Of a stretch of 40,910 nucleotides of DNA, positions 16,957-25,180 are shown in pieces. A program made the position numbers and the translations under genes. Source of the stretch: Clostridium polynesiense (GTDB taxonomy: Bacteria; Bacillota; Clostridia; Clostridiales; Clostridiaceae); the NCBI RefSeq assembly GCF_000820705.1, contig NZ_CCXI01000159.1, positions 1-40,910 on the forward strand. Reading direction: 5' to 3'. The stretch's first letter is position 1, and every line of letters starts with the position of its first letter. The notes under the pieces were generated by a model, which was not told the DNA's origin, made no database searches, and saw only the letters and a list, made by a program, of their open reading frames with translations.

Positions 16957-17947
16957 CATTAAAAACAAGGTGATTTATTCTCACAGCTTTGATCCATGGT
17001 TTAACTTATCCCTGGAGGAATATCTCCTTAATTCCTTAAGTGGGGATGAAGTAATTTTATATTTATGGCAGAACCAAAATACTGTGGTAATAGGTAATAA
17101 TCAAAATCCCTGGAAGGAATGCCGCCTTGATCTTCTGGACAAAGAAGGCGGAAAGCTTGCCAGAAGACTATCCGGAGGAGGAGCGGTTTTCCATGATATT
17201 GGAAACCTGAACTTTACATTTTTAGCCTCAAAGGAAAACTTTGATATTACCAAACAACTTAAAGTGATACTTGAAGCTTTAAAGGATTTTGGAATAGAAG
17301 GAAACTTTTCAGGGAGGAATGATTTGGAGGTACTGGGAAGAAAGTTTTCTGGTAACGCCTTCTATTATGAAGATGATTTCTGCTTACATCATGGTACTCT
17401 GCTGGTAGACGCAGATATAAACCGTCTTTCAAAATATCTTCAGGTTTCAAAAAACAAAATAGAATCCAAAGGAATAGACTCTGTTAAGGCAAGGGTTATT
17501 AATCTTAAAGAAATAAACCCTTTAATAGGCATAAATGATTTAAGATCATCTGTGGTAAGGAGCTTTGCGTCACTTTATGGATCTTCCCCGGACACATTAA
17601 AGGAGTACGTTGTTCGTGAAGGTACAGAGGAGCTTAAAGAGCTTTATAAAAAATATTCTTCCTGGGACTGGCTTTATGGGGAAACTCCAAACTTTGATGT
17701 ATATTTTGAAAACAAATTCTCCTTTGGAATCCTACAGCTTTGCATTAAGGTAAATAAAGGGTTAATAAGTCAGTGCAGGGTTTTTACAGACTCTCTTAAA
17801 ACCTCATTCCCTGGTATTATTGAACTCTGCTTAACAGATACCCCTTTTGAAAAAAAAGCTGTAATAGAAGCTCTCAATAATACAGAAACTGATTTAAAGA
17901 AAGAAGAATTAAAGGAAGTTCTCTGCTGGATAGAAGCTTTAATTTAA
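16928..17947 (+). CDS. lplA: Lipoate-protein ligase A
   Basis: A 339-residue ligase that activates lipoate with ATP and attaches it to a lysine of lipoyl domains. The core motif RRLSGGGAVFHD (79-90), GRKFSGNA with the catalytic lysine (K139) and HHGTLL (154-159) are all present, followed by the C-terminal accessory domain. The chosen ATG overlaps the end of lpdA by 29 bases, implying translational coupling; a TTG at about 16946 preceded by GGAGG is an alternative. Its likely client is the lipoyl domain of the fused Lpd directly upstream. Confidence 0.92.
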   Translation: MEEQYILSGNIKNKVIYSHSFDPWFNLSLEEYLLNSLSGDEVILYLWQNQNTVVIGNNQNPWKECRLDLLDKEGGKLARRLSGGGAVFHDIGNLNFTFLASKENFDITKQLKVILEALKDFGIEGNFSGRNDLEVLGRKFSGNAFYYEDDFCLHHGTLLVDADINRLSKYLQVSKNKIESKGIDSVKARVINLKEINPLIGINDLRSSVVRSFASLYGSSPDTLKEYVVREGTEELKELYKKYSSWDWLYGETPNFDVYFENKFSFGILQLCIKVNKGLISQCRVFTDSLKTSFPGIIELCLTDTPFEKKAVIEALNNTETDLKKEELKEVLCWIEALI

Positions 17948-17959
17948 ACTCTTTCAGTA

Positions 17960-17998
17960 TTTAGTAGTTTATACTAAATAAAAAATCTATGCTATAAT
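17960..17998 (+). promoter_or_regulatory. Promoter region of the mtnN gene with inverted repeat
   Basis: A -10 TATAAT (17993-17998) lies ahead of the start at 18035. An inverted repeat TTTAGTA/TACTAAA (17960-17966, 17972-17978) occupies the -35 area and could be an operator. No good -35 is seen. Confidence 0.4.
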
Positions 17999-18034
17999 TG
18001 TTTATGAAAATGCAGTAGATTTGGAGGAAACGAT

Positions 18035-18730
18035 ATGAGAATAGGCATTATAGGGGCTATGAGCGAAGAACTTGAAATACTTCTTAAGGATATGCAACTT
18101 AATAATAAGGAAACTAAGGCTAATATGACTTTTCACAGCGGAAGGCTTTGGGGTAAGCAGGTTGTAGCTGTGGTATGCGGAATAGGCAAGGTTAACGCCG
18201 CAGTATGTACACAAATTCTTATCAGTGAATATAAGGTTGATACTGTTATAAATGTCGGCGTTGCAGGAGGAATAGGAAAAGAAATATATCCTGGAGATGT
18301 GGTAATCGCTGATTCTCTTATACAGCATGATGTGGATACCTCTGTCTTTGGAGATAAGCTTGGACAGATTCCAAGAATGGATACCTTTGATTTCAAATGC
18401 AGCAGTGAATTGGTTTCTGCAGCTCAGTCTGCCTGCAGAGAGCTTAAGGATATAAAGACCTTTGTAGGAAGGATTGCAACAGGAGATCAATTTATTGCAG
18501 GTCTTGAAAAAATTCAGTGGCTTAATGAGGAATTTAATGCTATTGCCTGTGAAATGGAGGGCGGAAGTATTGCCCATGTATGCTACCTTAACAACATTCC
18601 CTTCGTAGTTATACGCTCAATATCCGACAACGCCAATAACGGAGCTCATATGGATTTTGAGAAATTTACACCTATAGCAGTAAAAAACTCTACCATAATA
18701 TTAAAAAAGATTATTGAAAAAATTAATTAA
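18035..18730 (+). CDS. mtnN: 5'-methylthioadenosine/S-adenosylhomocysteine nucleosidase
   Basis: A 231-residue PNP-fold nucleosidase that hydrolyses MTA and SAH to adenine and the thio-sugar, feeding methionine salvage and removing methyltransferase inhibitors. Diagnostic parts are the N-terminal IGIIGAMSEELEIL, GVAGGIG (about 77-83), GDQFIAG, ACEMEGGSIAHVC (purine/ribose contacts) and RSISDNANNGAHMDF with the catalytic Asp. Length is standard. GGAGG precedes the ATG. It has its own promoter and terminator, so it is probably a single-gene unit. Confidence 0.95.
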   Translation: MRIGIIGAMSEELEILLKDMQLNNKETKANMTFHSGRLWGKQVVAVVCGIGKVNAAVCTQILISEYKVDTVINVGVAGGIGKEIYPGDVVIADSLIQHDVDTSVFGDKLGQIPRMDTFDFKCSSELVSAAQSACRELKDIKTFVGRIATGDQFIAGLEKIQWLNEEFNAIACEMEGGSIAHVCYLNNIPFVVIRSISDNANNGAHMDFEKFTPIAVKNSTIILKKIIEKIN

Positions 18731-18758
18731 GGATGGCTTAAAGCCATCCTTAATTTTT
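18727..18758. terminator. Terminator shared by mtnN and the anti-sigma-like gene
   Basis: Thirteen-base arms (18727-18739, 18741-18753; core GGATGGC/GCCATCC) begin at the mtnN stop and are followed by TTTTT. T-rich flanks on both strands suit the convergent gene ending at 18791. Confidence 0.85.
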
Positions 18759-18763
18759 AATGT

Positions 18764-18780
18764 CAGGTGCCAGTCACCTG
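18764..18780. repeat. Short relic of the GGTGCC foldback repeat
   Basis: CAGGTGCCAGTCACCTG is a small foldback (6-base arms) sharing the GTCAGGTGCCAG string with the copy at 28712-28770. It is probably a decayed member of the same repeat family. Confidence 0.45.
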
Positions 18781-18790
18781 ATATAATTCA

Positions 18791-20347
18791 TTATCTGTTA
18801 TCATAAATTATCTGTTTTTCTTCAGTGTTCACATTATATTTGAGTATCTGAAATTCACCGATATTCTTTGCTCCCTTTACTATATCTATGAGAACAAAAT
18901 TTTCATTATCCGTAAGCTGAGGTATTCCCGGTAAATTAATATCCTTAAGTTTTATTTTTTTTACTTCTCCGCTGCTGCTTTCGGAAATTACTACTGTGGA
19001 CTCGTTATTGCTCTGTGTATAGTACATATTATTATCCCCTTTAAGGCTAAAGCTTTCAGAACCCACAGATTCCTTTAAAAGCTTATCGGAGGTTAAGTCT
19101 AAAATAGAGTGTCTATCATCCACACTGGCTATAATTTTGTCTCCGTATTGATAGAAATAGGAGTTTTCATCATGACCTTTTAATGAAGTATAGGGAACCG
19201 TGCCTTTTTCATTGTTATAATAGATAAGGTTATTTTTTACTGACAGAGGACTACTATCCTTAAACCCTGCAGCTCTGCCGGTTAATTTAAAGGATTCCTT
19301 ATAATCCGGAGCCTTAAGCACATAGGCTTTTTCTTCCTGAATGGATATATTTCCGTTAGTTCCTATAAATACATCCTTTATATCTTTATTAGACAAATTA
19401 TCTATATTGTAGCTTTTCCAGTTTGCCAAATCATAAACGGTAACATTCTTACTTTTTTCCACCTTATTATATTTTACAAACCATTTTGAATCCTGTGACC
19501 AGTTTATATTTGTATCAAAAATATCTCCCTTATCCATGGTCATATATCGGTTATTATCAAAATCCAACAAAAGCATTGAGCTCTTTCCAACTTTATCTGA
19601 AGGTGTATTTCCTATAACCGCATATCTTCCGTTAGGGCTCACCTTTGCCTCAAATACAGATTCTCCTTTTGTTGTATCTGAAAGATTAAAATCTCTTAAG
19701 TCATAGGCATTGGTTATACTGCTTTTAGACTGACTATAAACCAAAAGATGAGTTTTATTTGAAAATACTATATTATCATTACTTGAATAATTTATATCCC
19801 ACGGCTGATTTTCTACAGGAATATCGTTTTTAAGCTCTGACAGCTCTTCAGCTACTTTTAAGCTGCTGACACTTTTTCCATTATCAGCTTCTAAGGCGGC
19901 ATTTTCCTCCGTTGAATAATCCTTGATAACCGGCTCCTTAGCTGCGCCCTGAGCAGTAGTATCATTAAGTTCCTTATAAAAACCCATCTTATTTATTTCC
20001 ATAAAGGTTAAGCTTTTAGGTATAAGCACTATTAAAAACACCGCTGCAGCAGCGCTTACTATCACCTTTTTATTATTAACAGCTATATACCTCAGCCTAT
20101 TAATCAATTTATTCTTATATTTATTTTCATTAATGCTTTTAAATATATACTCCTTTTTGCTGGTAAAACTTACTCCTTCATAGGATAAAACCTCCTGGAA
20201 GCCATTTATAAGTGATAACCTTCTTTCATAAAGTTCTTTACATCTGCTGCAATTCTCCATATGCTCCAGCATCTCTTGTCTGCTAAAAGTGCTTAGTTCA
20301 TTTTCTATATAATCCATTAAATTGTCAGCGAATTTGCTGCAGTTCAT
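18791..20347 (-). CDS. Membrane anti-sigma-like protein with zinc-finger and extracellular sensor
   Basis: A 518-residue protein. The N-terminus is an anti-sigma zinc finger (zf-HC2): H29-x3-C33-x2-C36 in LEHMENCSRC. One membrane segment (about 95-115) follows. The large C-terminal part (about 190-518) is rich in beta-type blades (SPNGRYAVIGNT, WSQDSKWFVKYN and similar), resembling TolB/WD40-like propellers, and would be outside the cell. The start at 20345-20347 follows GGGGTG and overlaps the sigma gene end by 23 bases, implying coupling. I infer it holds the ECF sigma factor at the membrane until an external signal is sensed. Confidence 0.85.
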   Translation of the reverse strand: MNCSKFADNLMDYIENELSTFSRQEMLEHMENCSRCKELYERRLSLINGFQEVLSYEGVSFTSKKEYIFKSINENKYKNKLINRLRYIAVNNKKVIVSAAAAVFLIVLIPKSLTFMEINKMGFYKELNDTTAQGAAKEPVIKDYSTEENAALEADNGKSVSSLKVAEELSELKNDIPVENQPWDINYSSNDNIVFSNKTHLLVYSQSKSSITNAYDLRDFNLSDTTKGESVFEAKVSPNGRYAVIGNTPSDKVGKSSMLLLDFDNNRYMTMDKGDIFDTNINWSQDSKWFVKYNKVEKSKNVTVYDLANWKSYNIDNLSNKDIKDVFIGTNGNISIQEEKAYVLKAPDYKESFKLTGRAAGFKDSSPLSVKNNLIYYNNEKGTVPYTSLKGHDENSYFYQYGDKIIASVDDRHSILDLTSDKLLKESVGSESFSLKGDNNMYYTQSNNESTVVISESSSGEVKKIKLKDINLPGIPQLTDNENFVLIDIVKGAKNIGEFQILKYNVNTEEKQIIYDNR

Positions 20348-20906
20348 AATTATCACCCCTTTTAACCAGCTTATTGCGGGATAAATACCTTTCAAACTTA
20401 TCATAAATCTTGTAATAGCGTTTCTTTACGGAAGACAGACTCATATTCATCATAACTGCAATATCATTGAAGGTCAGTTCATGTTTAGTATACCTTAAAA
20501 ACAAAATCTGCTTGTCTACTTCATCCAAAGTAGTTATGAAGCTTTCTATGGATTCCTTAAGCTCTTTAAACTCTACAATTTCCTCCGGAGAAGCTTCATT
20601 AGAACCTACAGGCCCTATATCCTCAATATTTACGTTTTTCACCTTACCTTCCTTCCTTATATGATCTATGGTCCTATTCCTTGCAATTCTATAAAGCCAG
20701 GCTGAAAATTTATAATCTGCTTTATAGGTAAAAAGCTTGTTATAAGCTAAAATAAAAACCTCTTGAGTCAAATCCTCTGCTGTCTCTCTATCCCTCACCA
20801 TTTGATAAATAAACCTTGCTATAGACATTTCATATCTGTTTATGATAAGCTCAAAAGCCTGAATATCACCTTTTAGTATTCTTTCCACTATATCTTTATC
20901 CTGCAA
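20325..20906 (-). CDS. ECF RNA polymerase sigma factor
   Basis: A 193-residue sigma-70 family ECF factor. Region 2 is FELIINRYEMSIARFIYQMVRDRETAEDLTQE (start of the -10 recognition part), then KFSAWLYRIARNRTIDHIRK. Region 4 is the helix-turn-helix FNDIAVMMNMSLSSVKKRYYK. I chose the TTG at 20904-20906 because GGAGG lies eight bases upstream; the first in-frame ATG (20961-20963) has no ribosome site and gives an unusual basic extension. The gene overlaps the anti-sigma-like gene. A weak ECF-type promoter lies upstream, so it may control its own expression. Confidence 0.9.
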   Translation of the reverse strand: MQDKDIVERILKGDIQAFELIINRYEMSIARFIYQMVRDRETAEDLTQEVFILAYNKLFTYKADYKFSAWLYRIARNRTIDHIRKEGKVKNVNIEDIGPVGSNEASPEEIVEFKELKESIESFITTLDEVDKQILFLRYTKHELTFNDIAVMMNMSLSSVKKRYYKIYDKFERYLSRNKLVKRGDNYELQQIR

Positions 20907-20963
20907 TAATCTCACCTCCGCTCTTTTAAAGTAAAAGCGCCGAAACTTTCCTATATACTTCAA

Positions 20964-20987
20964 TACGGTATAAAAATGTAAAAGTCA
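20964..20987 (-). promoter_or_regulatory. Possible autoregulated ECF promoter
   Basis: Minus strand: TGAC (20984-20987), 16 bases, CGTA (20964-20967). This resembles the -35/-10 pattern of SigW-type promoters but lacks the usual AAC after TGA. Weak evidence. Confidence 0.3.
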
Positions 20988-21006
20988 CCTGAATAAAATA
21001 TTTAAT

Positions 21007-21040
21007 AAAAAAGAAGCCAAATCCCCCATGACTTGGCTTC
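21007..21040 (-). terminator. Terminator of the serine-type operon
   Basis: Eight-base arms GAAGCCAA/TTGGCTTC (21013-21020, 21033-21040), followed on the minus strand by TTTTTT. It lies 96 bases after the DUF1015 stop. Confidence 0.75.
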
Positions 21041-21136
21041 CTTATACCCCCCTAATATTTATAAATATCTATATCATTAATATCCGGCAAAGAGAACAGT
21101 AAAATAAAACAACTCTATTTTTTAGATGTATTAATA

Positions 21137-22381
21137 CTATCTGAGCTTATGAATAAATAATCCGCTCCTTAATTTAGGCTCAAACCAGGTAGATTTAGGA
21201 GGCATTACCTTTCCCGCATCTGCTATGGACATAAGATCATCAATAGTAGTTGCATGCATTGAAAATGCTACCTTCATTCCCTCTTCTACCCTTCTTTCCA
21301 ATTCCTTAAGTCCTCTGATGCCTCCAACGAAATCTATTCTTTTATCAGTTCTTGGATCTTCAATACCTAATATAGGTGATAAAAGATGCTTTTGAAGTAT
21401 AGAAACATCTAACCTGTCCACTGGATCTTCAGGGTTAAATATGCCCTCTTTTGCAGAAAGCTCATACCATTTCCCATCTATATACATTCCGTAGGTATTC
21501 TTTCTTTCAGGCTTATATGGTACCTGCTCATTATGAGGGGTAATGTTGAACTTTATATTCACCCGGCTCATAAACTCCTCTGTGGAAAGACCATTTAAAT
21601 CTTTTACAACCCTGTTATAATCCATAACGTACAGATCCTTGTCTGGGAATACTACAGATAAGAAGAAATTAAATTCCTCTTCTCCTGTGTAATCCGGATT
21701 CTCTTCCCTTCTCTTTAACCCTACTTTAACAGCTGAAGCCGCCCTGTGGTGTCCGTCTGCAATATATAAATACTCCACTCCGTTAAAAATATCAATTATC
21801 TCACCGATTAAAGCTTCATCATCAATAATCCAAACAATGTGGGAAATGCCATCCTCTGAATCAAACTCATAAACAGGTGACTTTTTTACCCAATTGTTAA
21901 TAATGTCAGATATCTTCTCTTCATTTCTATAGGTTAAAAATATAGGGCCTGTATTAGCATCGCAGTAATCTACATGATTGATTCTGTCCTTTTCCTTGTC
22001 TGCTCTTGTAAATTCATGCTTTTTGATAGTGTCATTTATATAGTCATCTATAGATGTACATCCTACAAGTCCTGTTTGAACTCTTCCATCCATGATCTGT
22101 CTATATATATACAAGCAAGGTTTATCGTCCTGAATAAGAACTCCGTCCTCAATCATCTTATATAGGTTGTCCCTAGCTTTTTCATATACCTTCTTATCAT
22201 ATAAATCTATACTATTATCCAAGTCTATTTCAGCTTTATCTACATAAAGGAAGGAATGTGGATTCCCCTCTGCCATTTTCCTTGCCTCTTCGCTGTTCAT
22301 TACATCATAAGGCAGCGCTGCTACCTTGTGAGCGTATTTTACTGCTGGCCTTACTCCTTTAAAGGCTTTAAATACCGCCAT
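21137..22381 (-). CDS. DUF1015 family protein
   Basis: A 414-residue DUF1015 protein (KGVRPAVKYAHKVAALPYDVMNSEEA at the N-terminus, typical length). It carries D209-G-H-H-R213 (YIADGHHRAASAV), a motif like the GxHR active site of the ParB/sulfiredoxin fold used by archaeal serine kinase SerK. It follows the SerA-like dehydrogenase and class V aminotransferase, a known clostridial arrangement, so it probably acts in serine/phosphoserine metabolism. No SerB phosphatase is in the operon. The exact reaction is not established; a phosphotransfer role is inference from motif and context. Confidence 0.85.
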   Translation of the reverse strand: MAVFKAFKGVRPAVKYAHKVAALPYDVMNSEEARKMAEGNPHSFLYVDKAEIDLDNSIDLYDKKVYEKARDNLYKMIEDGVLIQDDKPCLYIYRQIMDGRVQTGLVGCTSIDDYINDTIKKHEFTRADKEKDRINHVDYCDANTGPIFLTYRNEEKISDIINNWVKKSPVYEFDSEDGISHIVWIIDDEALIGEIIDIFNGVEYLYIADGHHRAASAVKVGLKRREENPDYTGEEEFNFFLSVVFPDKDLYVMDYNRVVKDLNGLSTEEFMSRVNIKFNITPHNEQVPYKPERKNTYGMYIDGKWYELSAKEGIFNPEDPVDRLDVSILQKHLLSPILGIEDPRTDKRIDFVGGIRGLKELERRVEEGMKVAFSMHATTIDDLMSIADAGKVMPPKSTWFEPKLRSGLFIHKLR

Positions 22382-22451
22382 GCAATTTCCCCCTTATGTT
22401 ATAAATAAATATAAAAATTAATTAATAAACTATAAAATCATATGCAAACCT

Positions 22452-23363
22452 TTACTTGTTGAAGAAAGTCTTTAATATGCTTACTATCTCTTCGCCGATT
22501 CTTGTTTGAGCTTCATCGGTAGCTGCTCCTATATGTGGAGTTGCACTTACCTTAGGATGGCTTACAAGCTCTAAATTCTTTGTAGGCTCTTCTTCAAATA
22601 CATCTATGCCTGCTCCTGCAACTTTTCCGCTTTCCAGAGCATCCAATAAAGCTTTTTCGCTTACAACTTTACCCCTGGAGCAGTTTATAAGATAAACTCC
22701 ATCTTTCATCATTTCAAACTCTTTTTCTCCTATAAGTGTCCCCTTTGACTTATCGAAAGGAACATGAAGAGAAATAAAATCAGATTTTCTTAAAAGCTCC
22801 TCCATAGTACAGAACTCATAATCCTCAAAGCCCTCCTGTTTTCCTCTGCGGCTCGTATAGATTATCTTCATTCCTAAGGCATTAGCTTTTTTAGCAAGCT
22901 CCTTGCCTATTCTTCCGAATCCAATTATTCCAAGGCTCTTACCGCCTAATTCTATGCCGTTATATTTCTTCTTTTCCCATTTTCCTTCCCTCATGGTTAC
23001 ATTTGCTATATGAATAAATCTCGTTAAAGCAAACATATGACCTAAAGCTAACTCTGCCACTGAAGCACTGCTGGCATTAGGAGTGTTCATAACCCTTATT
23101 CCTTTGCTTTCGGCATAAGCTACATCTATGTTGTCTACACCTACACCGCCTCTGATTATAACTTTAAGCTTTCCTTTTGCAGCTTCATCTATTATAGGCT
23201 CTCTTACCTTTGTAGCAGAACGAACTATAAGAGCATCAAACTCCTGGAGTTTCTCTCCTAAAGCCTCAGGCTCATAATGCTGTTCTACTACTTCAAATCC
23301 CGCTGTCTGTAAACTCTCTACTGCGGATTTTTCCATTCCATCTGTTACTAATACTCTAATCAT
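22452..23363 (-). CDS. serA: D-3-phosphoglycerate dehydrogenase-like protein (short form)
   Basis: A 303-residue D-2-hydroxyacid dehydrogenase. NAD site GFGRIG (148-153); catalytic R230 (NCSRGKVV), E259 and H277 (PHIGAA). It lacks the C-terminal ACT domain of long SerA forms, so serine feedback by that route is not expected. The 36-base gap to the upstream aminotransferase indicates one operon. Together they would convert 3-phosphoglycerate to phosphoserine. Another 2-hydroxyacid substrate cannot be excluded from motifs alone. Confidence 0.88.
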   Translation of the reverse strand: MIRVLVTDGMEKSAVESLQTAGFEVVEQHYEPEALGEKLQEFDALIVRSATKVREPIIDEAAKGKLKVIIRGGVGVDNIDVAYAESKGIRVMNTPNASSASVAELALGHMFALTRFIHIANVTMREGKWEKKKYNGIELGGKSLGIIGFGRIGKELAKKANALGMKIIYTSRRGKQEGFEDYEFCTMEELLRKSDFISLHVPFDKSKGTLIGEKEFEMMKDGVYLINCSRGKVVSEKALLDALESGKVAGAGIDVFEEEPTKNLELVSHPKVSATPHIGAATDEAQTRIGEEIVSILKTFFNK

Positions 23364-23399
23364 AATTTTTTCTCCAAACTCTCAATTTTATAATTATTT

Positions 23400-24473
23400 T
23401 TATAATTTTAGTATGTCTTCAATAGCAGCAAGTAGTTCTTTTATGTCTTCCATCTGCATGTCTGCCATATGAGCTATTCTGAAGGTCTTTTCCTTAAGCT
23501 TTCCATAACCATTGGATAACTGCATGCCTCTGGCTCCTAGTTCTTTATTAAGAGCAGCGACATCTATCTCTCTGGTATTTTTAATTGTTGTTAAGGTGTT
23601 GGACCAGTAACCCTTTTCAGGATATATTTCAAAGTGTTTTTCTGCCCATGCTCTAACCACTTCAGCCATTTCTATATGTCTTGCAAATCTATTTTCAAGA
23701 CCTTCCTGGTTTAGTATATAATCAAGCTGATAATCTAAAGCAAACATATGGGATAAGGATGGTGTTGATGGATATTGATAATCCTTCTTTTGAATATACT
23801 TGTACATACCTAAAAGATCCAGATATGTTCCTCTGAACGGAACCTTTTCTGCCCTTTCCCTGGCTTTATCTGAGAAAGTACAGATGGCCATTCCCGGAGG
23901 AAGCCCAATTGCTTTTTGTGTTGAGGTTATACATATATCAACACCTAATTTATCTACTTCTATCTTTGTTCCCGCTGCGGAGCTTACTGTATCTAAGCAG
24001 TAAACAACCTCTGGATATTTTTTCATTACTTCAGCAATTTCTTCTACGGGGTTCATTATTCCTGTTGAGGTTTCGTTGTGAGTCACAGTGATGAGATCAT
24101 ATTTTCCTGTAGATAATACTTCATCAATAAGCTGTGGGTTTGTTGGTTTTCCCCACTCTGCTTCATAAAGATCTGCTGGTACATTGTTTTGTACAGCCAT
24201 GTCATACCATCTGTTACCAAAGGATCCTACAGAAAAAACTGCTGCTCTTTTAGCAGTACAGGATCTTATTGCGCCTTCCATAAGCCCGCTTCCAGATGAA
24301 GTTGATAATAATATTTCGCTTTCTGTGTAGAAGAGCTTTCTTAAATTGTCACTGATTCTTCTTTGAAGTGCAGAAGCATCTTTACTTCTATGACCAATCA
24401 TAGGCTCGGACATTTTTTCAAGAACTTCAGGTCTTACTTCCACCGGTCCTGGTATGAATAATTTTTTGTGCAT
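23400..24473 (-). CDS. serC: Class V PLP aminotransferase (phosphoserine/serine-glyoxylate type)
   Basis: A 357-residue fold-type I aminotransferase. It opens with FIPGPVEVRPEVLEKM and SEPMIGHRS; the PLP lysine is K187 in STQKAIGLPPG, with the cofactor Asp in CLDTVSSAAG (D161). Sequence style is that of serine-pyruvate/alanine-glyoxylate aminotransferases, which serve as SerC in several clostridia and archaea. With the adjacent SerA-like enzyme the likely job is phosphohydroxypyruvate to phosphoserine; the symbol rests on that context. AGGAGG precedes the ATG. It is first in the operon. Confidence 0.82.
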   Translation of the reverse strand: MHKKLFIPGPVEVRPEVLEKMSEPMIGHRSKDASALQRRISDNLRKLFYTESEILLSTSSGSGLMEGAIRSCTAKRAAVFSVGSFGNRWYDMAVQNNVPADLYEAEWGKPTNPQLIDEVLSTGKYDLITVTHNETSTGIMNPVEEIAEVMKKYPEVVYCLDTVSSAAGTKIEVDKLGVDICITSTQKAIGLPPGMAICTFSDKARERAEKVPFRGTYLDLLGMYKYIQKKDYQYPSTPSLSHMFALDYQLDYILNQEGLENRFARHIEMAEVVRAWAEKHFEIYPEKGYWSNTLTTIKNTREIDVAALNKELGARGMQLSNGYGKLKEKTFRIAHMADMQMEDIKELLAAIEDILKL

Positions 24474-24542
24474 TACGCTACCTCCTAAGGTATTTTAATT
24501 TATTGTATTTAATTCCTTATGATGGATTAACATCCAATTATT

Positions 24543-24571
24543 ATTTTATCATCTGCTAATAATTTACACAA
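24543..24571 (-). promoter_or_regulatory. Promoter of the serine-type operon
   Basis: Minus strand: -35 TTGTGT (24566-24571), 17 bases, -10 TAAAAT (24543-24548), 70 bases before the aminotransferase start. I looked for a T-box or riboswitch in 24474-24750 and found none. Confidence 0.5.
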
Positions 24572-24625
24572 TATTCATAGAGGAAATTATTATGAATTTT
24601 CACAATTTTCATATGTTAAAATTAT

Positions 24626-24655
24626 AACTTTATATAACTTTATCACGATAAAGTT
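24626..24655. promoter_or_regulatory. Phased half-sites upstream of the serine-type operon
   Basis: A near-palindrome AACTTTATCACGATAAAGTT (24636-24655, 9-base arms) is preceded by a third AACTTTAT half-site at 24626-24633, exactly 10 bp from the next. It lies about 55 bp upstream of the operon's -35. A regulator-binding site is likely; the regulator is unknown. Confidence 0.5.
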
Positions 24656-24750
24656 CGTTTTTAATAAATAATTGGGTAATAATTAACAATTTGATACCAT
24701 TATAGAATCCCGCTGCTTTTTCTATTCATATTTTCGCAATATTTAATGAT

Positions 24751-24798
24751 AAAAAACAGATATTACTTTAGAAAAATGTTCTTCTAAAGCAATATCTG
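24751..24798 (-). terminator. Terminator of the 59-aa Cys-protein gene
   Basis: Seventeen-base arms (24757-24773, 24782-24798) with one wobble, followed on the minus strand by TTTTTT. It begins 12 bases after the stop at 24810. Confidence 0.85.
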
Positions 24799-24809
24799 CT
24801 GTTAAACTC

Positions 24810-24989
24810 TTACCATGGATTTCTTCCTATAAGGACCTTATCATATAAATCTATATCACATCTTTTTTCTACAAAATGCCTACAGTTATCGCAGCTTCTC
24901 TCCGGTCCTGCCTCAGATACCAACCCTTTATTTATAGGCTCATATCCTGGACAATTTAAGCCAACGGCTTTCCTTTGTTCTATGCTCAT
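24810..24989 (-). CDS. Small four-cysteine protein, function unknown
   Basis: A 59-residue protein with C13 (NCPGYEP), C33 and C36 (CDNC) and C44 (KRCDIDL), a pattern suited to binding one metal ion. The start at 24987-24989 follows AAAGGAG with eight-base spacing. It has its own terminator. I do not recognise a named family. It is one of three small cysteine-rich proteins between 24.8 and 32.9 kb. Confidence 0.75.
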   Translation of the reverse strand: MSIEQRKAVGLNCPGYEPINKGLVSEAGPERSCDNCRHFVEKRCDIDLYDKVLIGRNPW

Positions 24990-25079
24990 TATATTATCTC
25001 CTTTCAAGCTTCATCATAGATTAGTTCTCCTCATCATACAAAAATAGTATTTCCCTATTATTTTTTAATATGTATAAAA

Positions 25080-25146
25080 GGTGCCAGGCACGTGACAAGT
25101 GACAAACTGCAAAATGCAGTTTGTCACTTGTCACGTGCCTGGCACC
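25080..25146. repeat. 67-bp perfect foldback repeat, copy 2
   Basis: Thirty-one-base perfect arms (25080-25110, 25116-25146) around AAAAT. It is identical to copy 1 (9418-9484) except one base in the loop-proximal part. It lies in the 278-base gap between the Cys-protein gene and the ABC ATPase gene; apart from this and a weak hairpin at 25181-25205 that gap shows nothing else. Confidence 0.9.
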
Positions 25147-25180
25147 ATATATATTATCTATACGCTTCAGCTTATAAATT

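Noticed and set aside
17259-18577. Antisense frames of 60-190 codons opposite lplA and mtnN
   Set aside because: They overlap well-supported genes entirely and lack ribosome sites; the long one mirrors mtnN codon structure.
24474-24809. T-box or serine-sensing riboswitch before the aminotransferase gene
   Set aside because: No T-box core sequence, no leader terminator/antiterminator pair and no known riboswitch pattern were found on the minus strand.
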